Shown: positions 59,108 through 64,000 of the stretch, one piece after another
Numbering within the stretch: the first letter of the stretch is position 1
How the letters are laid out: each line of letters opens with the position of its first letter
Origin: Photobacterium sp. GJ3
GTDB taxonomy: Bacteria; Pseudomonadota; Gammaproteobacteria; Enterobacterales; Vibrionaceae
DNA: 64,000 bases
Direction: 5' to 3'
Assembly (NCBI RefSeq): GCF_018199995.1
Contig: NZ_CP073578.1
Span: 2,666,001-2,730,000 of the forward strand
Notes under the pieces: model-generated
Told to the model about the DNA's origin: nothing
The model's database searches: none
Seen by the model: the letters and a program-made list of their open reading frames with translations, nothing else
Position numbers and translations under genes: made by a program

Positions 59108-59335
59108 ATGAACAAGCAATTTAAAATTGGAAAAGAAACCTTACTCAATCCAAACGCTGTTGAATATCAGTGGATCAGAAATCTGGACAGCGACGGCAAC
59201 TCAACACAGCAAATCAACACTGTGATTCAGCGCTGTCTGGGCGGCAGTCCCCAGACAGCAGATACATTCAGAAAAGTGGCACTGAACAAAATCCCTGTTC
59301 ATCAGCTGTTTGCCCGGCTAAAAGAAGAAGAGTAA
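59108..59335 (+). CDS. Unknown small protein behind a Pho box
   Basis: A 75-residue hydrophilic protein that I cannot assign to a family. It begins MNKQFKIGKETLLNPNAVEY, has one cysteine in QRCLGGSPQTAD, and ends KVALNKIPVHQLFARLKEEE. No signal peptide or membrane helix. The ATG has a good ribosome site (AAGGA, eight bases upstream); an earlier in-frame start is unsupported. The upstream Pho box suggests induction by phosphate starvation. It converges on the DUF2850 gene. Confidence 0.65.
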   Translation: MNKQFKIGKETLLNPNAVEYQWIRNLDSDGNSTQQINTVIQRCLGGSPQTADTFRKVALNKIPVHQLFARLKEEE

Positions 59336-59353
59336 CCGGCAAAAGTTGATGGA

Positions 59354-59800
59354 TCAGGACCCTTGTTTCAATGACTGATCAAGGGTCTGTGTGGCACTTT
59401 GTTTGAGCTCAGGATTTACTCTGGCCGCCTGGCGGGAAAACGTTGACACATAGTGCGCGGGTTTCTGGCGAATGAATTGCCCTTCTTCGAACGTATACTG
59501 ATACGTTTCACCGCCCATCTGATAACTCAGACGGCTACCGTCCCAATCATAAGTGGTGCTGATCAGACGCCCGGAAACATAAACGCCATTCTGACGCACT
59601 TCGAACTTGTCCGCAGCGTAAGGCGCAACATCCTGTTCCACCCAGATGCCAAAAATACTGGGCTCAGGCGAGGGTGTAAACAATTCACCTTTTGCCGCAC
59701 CCACCGCAAGAAAACCACTCAGCGCCAGACCCGTCCCAAGAATGGTCAGCATAGTGGCGGTTTGCCATTTCGTGTATTTATTAAATGCCATGAGCAGCAT
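59354..59800 (-). CDS. DUF2850 family membrane-anchored protein
   Basis: A 148-residue protein with one N-terminal membrane helix (about residues 16-38, TILGTGLALSGFLAVGAA). The soluble domain has FGIWVEQDVAPYAADKFEVR and VYVSGRLISTTYDWDG, matching DUF2850, a vibrio family of unknown function. The start at this ATG has GGGGAT upstream; ATGs nearby are possible. It lies divergent to argA. Confidence 0.75.
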   Translation of the reverse strand: MLLMAFNKYTKWQTATMLTILGTGLALSGFLAVGAAKGELFTPSPEPSIFGIWVEQDVAPYAADKFEVRQNGVYVSGRLISTTYDWDGSRLSYQMGGETYQYTFEEGQFIRQKPAHYVSTFSRQAARVNPELKQSATQTLDQSLKQGS

Positions 59801-60017
59801 CACTCACTATCCCCACGTCCTACAACTATACGCTTATCGGGCGTCCACAGAATCTGCCGACTAAGTACAGAATGTCAGAACGGGATCTCGACTCAATAAA
59901 TAAAAATCTGCCAGACTCACCCGAATGCGCTTCACACTTGCCGAGTAGTGTATAAACAGGCAATATGCTGACATATTTAATCATCAGGGTTGATGAACCC
60001 GAATCACGGAAAACAGA

Positions 60018-61343
60018 GTGAAATTCAGAAGTACAGCCTTGGTCAAAGGCTTTCGCCAATCCGCACCTTATGTGAATGCACACCGGGGAAAAACGCTGGT
60101 GATCATGCTCGGTGGCGAAGCCATTGCGGATCAGAACTTTCGAAGTATTGTGAATGATATCGCCCTGCTGAATTGCCTGGGGTTGCGCATCGTTCTGGTG
60201 TATGGTGCCCGCCCGCAAATCTCTCAGTTACTGGAACTCCACGGCTATGGGACGCCTTACCATAAAGGCGTTCGTATCACCGATGAGCGAGCACTGGAAA
60301 TTGCCAAGCAAGCCGCAGGACAACTGCATCTGGACATTACAGCCCGGTTTTCCATGGGCCTGAACAATACTCCCATGGCCGGTTCGCAAATCAATGTGGT
60401 CAGCGGCAACTTTGTGGTCGCACAGCCGCTGGGCGTTGATGATGGCATTGATTACTGCCACAGCGGCCGGATCCGAAGAATTGATGTGGAGGGCATCCGG
60501 CGCCAGCTGGATCAGCACAGTGTCGTGTTGCTGGGCCCCATTGCCAGTTCAGTGACCGGTGAGTGTTTCAACCTGACTTCTGAAGAAGTCGCCACTCAGG
60601 TCGCCATTCGGCTGGAAGCCGATAAGCTGATTGGTTTCTGCTCGCACCAAGGGGTGCGGAATGAAGACAATGAGATTGTGTCTGAGATGCTGCCCGTTGA
60701 GGCAGAAGCCGTTCTGCAGCGCCTGACAGCGCAGAAAAAGTCCGATTCCGGTACAGCCCGTTTCCTGCGGGGAGCCATCACCGCCTGCCGCGCCGGTGTG
60801 CCCCGGAGCCACCTGATCAGCTATAAAGATGATGGCGCGCTGATTCAGGAGCTCTTTTCTTTTGACGGCATCGGCACGCAAGTTGTCATGGCGAGTGCTG
60901 AAAAAGTTCGCGGTGCCCACATTGACGATATCGGCGGCATTCTGGCCCTGATCCGTCCGCTGGAACAGGAAGGAATTCTGGTCCGGCGTTCCCGTGAACA
61001 ACTGGAGCAAGAGATCAAACTCTTCACCGTGATCGAGCGGGACGGCCTGATCATCGGGTGCGCCGCCATGTATCCCTTCCCGGAAGAACACATGGGGGAA
61101 ATGGCCTGCGTCGCGGTCCATCCGGATTACCGGGATGGCGATCGGGGAGCGATGCTGCTGAACCGGATCCGGCATCAGGCGCGTTCTCAGGGGCTCAGAC
61201 AACTCTTTGTCCTGACCACACGCAGTCTGCACTGGTTCCGGGAGCATGGTTTTATTGAGATTGATGTGTCTGAATTACCGATGGCGAAACAGGCACTCTA
61301 TAACCTGCAACGCCGTTCGAAAATTCTGACCCTGACGCTATAA
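60018..61343 (+). CDS. argA: Amino-acid acetyltransferase (N-acetylglutamate synthase) ArgA
   Basis: First enzyme of arginine synthesis, acetylating glutamate; inhibited by arginine. 441 residues: an N-terminal amino-acid-kinase-like domain ([37 protein letters not shown]) that binds arginine, and a C-terminal GNAT domain ([20 protein letters not shown]). The start is a GTG that aligns with the E. coli start region. It converges on recD with a terminator between. I could not see a convincing ArgR box. Confidence 0.95.
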   Translation: MKFRSTALVKGFRQSAPYVNAHRGKTLVIMLGGEAIADQNFRSIVNDIALLNCLGLRIVLVYGARPQISQLLELHGYGTPYHKGVRITDERALEIAKQAAGQLHLDITARFSMGLNNTPMAGSQINVVSGNFVVAQPLGVDDGIDYCHSGRIRRIDVEGIRRQLDQHSVVLLGPIASSVTGECFNLTSEEVATQVAIRLEADKLIGFCSHQGVRNEDNEIVSEMLPVEAEAVLQRLTAQKKSDSGTARFLRGAITACRAGVPRSHLISYKDDGALIQELFSFDGIGTQVVMASAEKVRGAHIDDIGGILALIRPLEQEGILVRRSREQLEQEIKLFTVIERDGLIIGCAAMYPFPEEHMGEMACVAVHPDYRDGDRGAMLLNRIRHQARSQGLRQLFVLTTRSLHWFREHGFIEIDVSELPMAKQALYNLQRRSKILTLTL

Positions 61344-61379
61344 GGGTTGTCGGTCCGGTCATACTCCCTGCAACAGCGC

Positions 61380-61409
61380 AACGCCAGCCCGCTTCGGCTG
61401 GCGTTTGTT
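61380..61409. terminator. Terminator between argA and recD
   Basis: AACGCCAGCC and GGCTGGCGTT, a perfect 10-bp stem with loop CGCTTC, then TGTTT. It serves the convergent pair. Confidence 0.8.
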
Positions 61410-63559
61410 TACGCCTGACTTAACCCGGCTTCCAGACCACTGGCCCGCTGAATGCAGCGCTGAATACCACGCTGGATAATATCGGGCTGTGCATAGAGAT
61501 AGAGCCGGGATTTCGCCCGCGTCACACCGGTATAGATCAGCTCCCGGGTGAGAATCGGACTGAAATCCGGCGGCAGAATCATCAAGGTTTCCGCGAACTC
61601 AGAACCCTGAGATTTGTGAATCGTCATCGCGTACACCAATTCATGCTCGGGCAAACGGCTGGGCAGAAAACTCCGGATACTGCCATCTGGCATATCGAAA
61701 TAGACCCGTAACGCTGGTCGTCCCCGCACATCCTTCCCTCCGGCCGGGTCCGGCATCGCAATCCCGATATCCCCGTTATACAGGCCGAGACCATGATCGT
61801 TTCGGGTGATCATCACCGGACGTCCGACGTACCAGGTTTCTTCTCCCGGCGCGATCAGGCCATCTCTGACCAACTGACGCTCAATACGCTGATTCAGCCC
61901 TTTCACGCCAAAGTCCCCTTCCCGTAAGGCACATAGCAGCCGCACATTTGCGAACGCCTGCAGGACCTCCGCTGGCGGCTGCCCCTTTTCAATCGCTTCC
62001 AGATACGCGCGATAGAACACCGACATCTGTTTGATCAGGCGCTGATAATGTTCCGCACTCAGCGGATACTGATGGATATCGGTAAAGCCCTGTTGCCAGA
62101 CTGCAGCCAAGCGGTCGGGTTGCCCGCTGTTGATTGCCTTCGCCAGTTGTCCGATCCCGGAGAGCGCATGAAAACGGTAACTCTTTTGCAGTACACACAA
62201 ACAGTCAGCCACCGGGCTGGGCGCAGTCGCCTGTCCGGCTGAGAGTGCGTACCCTGTCATCTCGCTCAGTTGCCGGGCCTGTGCCAGGCTGTAACCCTGC
62301 CGGGCAAACGCACAGATATCTCCCAGCACCGCGCCAGCTTCCACCGAGGCCAGCTGATCTTTATCGCCCAGCAGGATCAGCTTGGTCTGCGGAGGCAGCG
62401 CTTCCAGCAATCGGGCCATCATCGGCAGATCCACCATGGAGGCTTCATCCACCACCAGCACATCTGCGTGCAGCGGGTTCCCGGCATGATGACGAAAAGC
62501 CGCGCGACCCGGAATCGCGCCCAGCAGGCGGTGTAAGGTACTGGCCTGTGTCGGGATCTCGGCCTGAACCGCGGGAGACACCGGCAGCGACTGGACCGCT
62601 TTACCAATGGATTCTGTCAGCCGGGCGGCTGCTTTTCCGGTCGGCGCAACCAGAACGATATGCGGCACCAGCGCTGGATCGATATGCTCAGCGTCAGGCT
62701 GATGCTGCACCACCAGTGCAGCCAGCAGTTTGGCAACTGTGGTGGTTTTACCGGTTCCGGGTCCGCCGGAAATCACCGCAAACTGACGGCTCAGTGCAGT
62801 GGCAGCCGCGACTTTCTGCCAGTTCAGACAAACCGCATCCGGGATCAGGCCCGCCAGCGGCGCCAGATCAGAAAATCGCTGGGCGCTGCTCAGCACCTGG
62901 TCAATCGCAGGCCAGTCGAGCGCATCCGGGGCAACGATATCCAGCTGATCACACACCAGTGTTCGCCGCTGCGACGGTGTATCGGCCGCCGTTTTTCTCA
63001 GCGCTGCCAAGGCCTGAAACAAAGCCACATCATTGCGGCAGAAAAGTTCGTTGAGGATCCCGATCTGCTGCACCGCTTCCGCAGCGGCCCCCCCCTGCCC
63101 GGCAGACGCCAGCAAACGCATCGCAACCGTCTGTTCATCCTGCCAGTACCGATGCAGATAAAGCCGGTCTTCCCTGAGCACCAACGGCGTCGGCTCCGAA
63201 CCATCAGACACCGCTACCGAACGGTTCAGCGCCTCGGGCCAGAGTTCAGGCTGATGCCAGACTTCCGGCAACAGAGACAGCAATGGTGCAGCATTCGCCT
63301 GAGACAGCCCGAGCAAGGGGCCTTTCTGCGCCGACAGGGGCAAACAGACATGGCCGCGTCCCAGCTCCTGGCTGACCCAAACGGCAGCCAGTGCCAGCAA
63401 GGGCATCGTGTCCTGTGTTTCCTGTCCGTCCACAGAGTCACAGATAAACTTGGCAAACTGAACGTCCAGCGCGCGAAGCACTCCCCGTTGCACCAGCCCA
63501 TCAAGTGCGCTCAGCATGCCGGCAGATTCAGTGAGCGGATTTGTCATCAGCAGGGTCAT
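61409..63559 (-). CDS. recD: Exodeoxyribonuclease V subunit alpha RecD
   Basis: The 5'-3' helicase subunit of RecBCD, for repair of double-strand breaks and degradation of linear DNA. 716 residues (E. coli 608), so somewhat long. Walker A is GGPGTGKTTT near residue 268, Walker B is VVDEASMVDLPMM, and the C-terminal helicase motifs include YAMTIHKSQGSEF and YTGVTRAKSRLYLY. The start ATG overlaps the recB stop by one base. Confidence 0.95.
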   Translation of the reverse strand: MTLLMTNPLTESAGMLSALDGLVQRGVLRALDVQFAKFICDSVDGQETQDTMPLLALAAVWVSQELGRGHVCLPLSAQKGPLLGLSQANAAPLLSLLPEVWHQPELWPEALNRSVAVSDGSEPTPLVLREDRLYLHRYWQDEQTVAMRLLASAGQGGAAAEAVQQIGILNELFCRNDVALFQALAALRKTAADTPSQRRTLVCDQLDIVAPDALDWPAIDQVLSSAQRFSDLAPLAGLIPDAVCLNWQKVAAATALSRQFAVISGGPGTGKTTTVAKLLAALVVQHQPDAEHIDPALVPHIVLVAPTGKAAARLTESIGKAVQSLPVSPAVQAEIPTQASTLHRLLGAIPGRAAFRHHAGNPLHADVLVVDEASMVDLPMMARLLEALPPQTKLILLGDKDQLASVEAGAVLGDICAFARQGYSLAQARQLSEMTGYALSAGQATAPSPVADCLCVLQKSYRFHALSGIGQLAKAINSGQPDRLAAVWQQGFTDIHQYPLSAEHYQRLIKQMSVFYRAYLEAIEKGQPPAEVLQAFANVRLLCALREGDFGVKGLNQRIERQLVRDGLIAPGEETWYVGRPVMITRNDHGLGLYNGDIGIAMPDPAGGKDVRGRPALRVYFDMPDGSIRSFLPSRLPEHELVYAMTIHKSQGSEFAETLMILPPDFSPILTRELIYTGVTRAKSRLYLYAQPDIIQRGIQRCIQRASGLEAGLSQA

Positions 63560-64000
63560 CAGGCGGTTTCTCCCGTCTTCATTTTTCCGTCGATCAGCAT
63601 TTCCAGTTCCGTCAGCAGCGCCAGACTCGGGCGGGCGTGAAAAATACCGCTGTTATCTTCACTGCGCACCCCGCGCAGAAACAGGTAATATACGCCGCCA
63701 AAATGCTGTTCATAATCATAATTTGCCTGACGGCTTTTCAGGAAGCGGTGCAGCGCGAGTGCATACAACTGATACTGAAGATCGTATCTGTGCTCACGCA
63801 TCGCCGTATTCAGTGCTTCACCGCGGTAGTCATCGTGGCTGTCGCCCAGCCAGTTCGATTTCCAGTCCAGCACGTAGTATTTTCCCTGATGCTCAAACAC
63901 CAGATCGATAAAGCCTTTCAGCATGCCACTGACCGTTGCAAAGCCCAGCTCCCCGGCTTTGGCCGACAGAGTGTCGTGCCGGGCCAGTGTTTTATTCAGT
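63559..64000 (-). CDS. recB: Exodeoxyribonuclease V subunit beta RecB (3' part)
   Basis: Only the C-terminal 146 residues of RecB are in the window; the gene runs off the right edge. This part is the nuclease domain: GFIDLVF with the first metal aspartate and VLDWKSNWLGD with the D-x-K of the PD-(D/E)xK active site. The frame is open to the window edge. It is coupled to recD by a one-base overlap. Confidence 0.94.
   Translation of the reverse strand, partial: LNKTLARHDTLSAKAGELGFATVSGMLKGFIDLVFEHQGKYYVLDWKSNWLGDSHDDYRGEALNTAMREHRYDLQYQLYALALHRFLKSRQANYDYEQHFGGVYYLFLRGVRSEDNSGIFHARPSLALLTELEMLIDGKMKTGETA

Noticed and set aside
59358..59387. GACCCTTG/CAAGGGTC hairpin as terminator of the 75-residue gene
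   Set aside because: It lies inside the C-terminal coding part of the DUF2850 gene and has no T run.
59940..60017. ArgR operator upstream of argA
   Set aside because: AT-rich stretches are present but none matches the 18-bp ARG box well enough to claim.
61409..63559. RecD longer than E. coli RecD as a possible fusion
   Set aside because: Extra length is spread through the N-terminal region and loops, with all helicase motifs in order; no separate domain recognised.

Overview
The window is about 64 kb of chromosome from a gammaproteobacterium of the family Vibrionaceae, most likely Photobacterium or a close relative. The evidence is the enterobacterial/vibrio gene order (accA-dnaE, lpx-fab-bam, rpsB-tsf-pyrH-frr, truC-syd-csrB, gcvA-gcvB-csdA-csdE-tcdA-mltA, argA-recD-recB), several small families typical of vibrios (DUF2850, DUF3549, DUF3301, DUF2789, YaeP), and intermediate GC content. 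No plasmid, phage or transposase genes, tRNA, rRNA or CRISPR array were found. The species assignment is inference.

Layout. 1-2.5 kb: methionine importer metN (5' end cut off)-metI-metQ. 2.6-3.2 kb: zinc-independent ribosomal proteins L36 and L31 behind a Zur box, separated by a 162-bp repeat. 3.3-8.6 kb: trmO, proS, a patatin phospholipase, a GGDEF protein, yaeP and a DUF4250 gene. 8.7-10.5 kb: a sodium symporter and a cytochrome c. 10.6-31.7 kb, all on the minus strand: the essential cluster rpsB-tsf-pyrH-frr-uppS-cdsA-dxr-rseP-bamA-skp-lpxD-fabZ-lpxA-lpxB-rnhB-dnaE-accA-tilS. It covers translation, UMP synthesis, isoprenoid and phospholipid precursors, outer-membrane assembly, lipid A, replication and fatty-acid synthesis, and several internal terminators split it. 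32-36.2 kb: map, glnD and a yaeH-like gene on the plus strand.

36.2-43.7 kb holds a flavodoxin, truC, yqcC, two conserved unknown genes (DUF3549, DUF3301), then two tandem CsrB-family regulatory RNAs. Each RNA has a GacA/UvrY-type upstream box, many AGGA motifs and a terminator. Three small conserved genes, syd and queF follow. 43.7-47.8 kb: a TPR protein with a degenerate GGDEF domain, then a second GGDEF-family protein whose active site is degenerate but whose inhibitory site is intact. 48-53.2 kb: ppnN with a structured leader, a frameshifted xni, rlmM, a DUF423 gene, an alpha/beta hydrolase and an unknown anchored protein. 53.4-58.5 kb: gcvA with the GcvB small RNA, csdA-csdE, tcdA and mltA. 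58.6-59.3 kb: a second copy of the 162-bp repeat and a Pho box upstream of a 75-residue orphan gene. 59.4-64 kb: a DUF2850 gene, argA, recD and the 3' end of recB.

Most of the window is conserved housekeeping DNA. The less ordinary signals are the duplicated CsrB locus, the Pho-box orphan gene, the repeat placed exactly inside the Zur-controlled L31/L36 pair, the hairpin-rich ppnN leader, the frameshift in xni, and the adjacent pair of degenerate GGDEF proteins.
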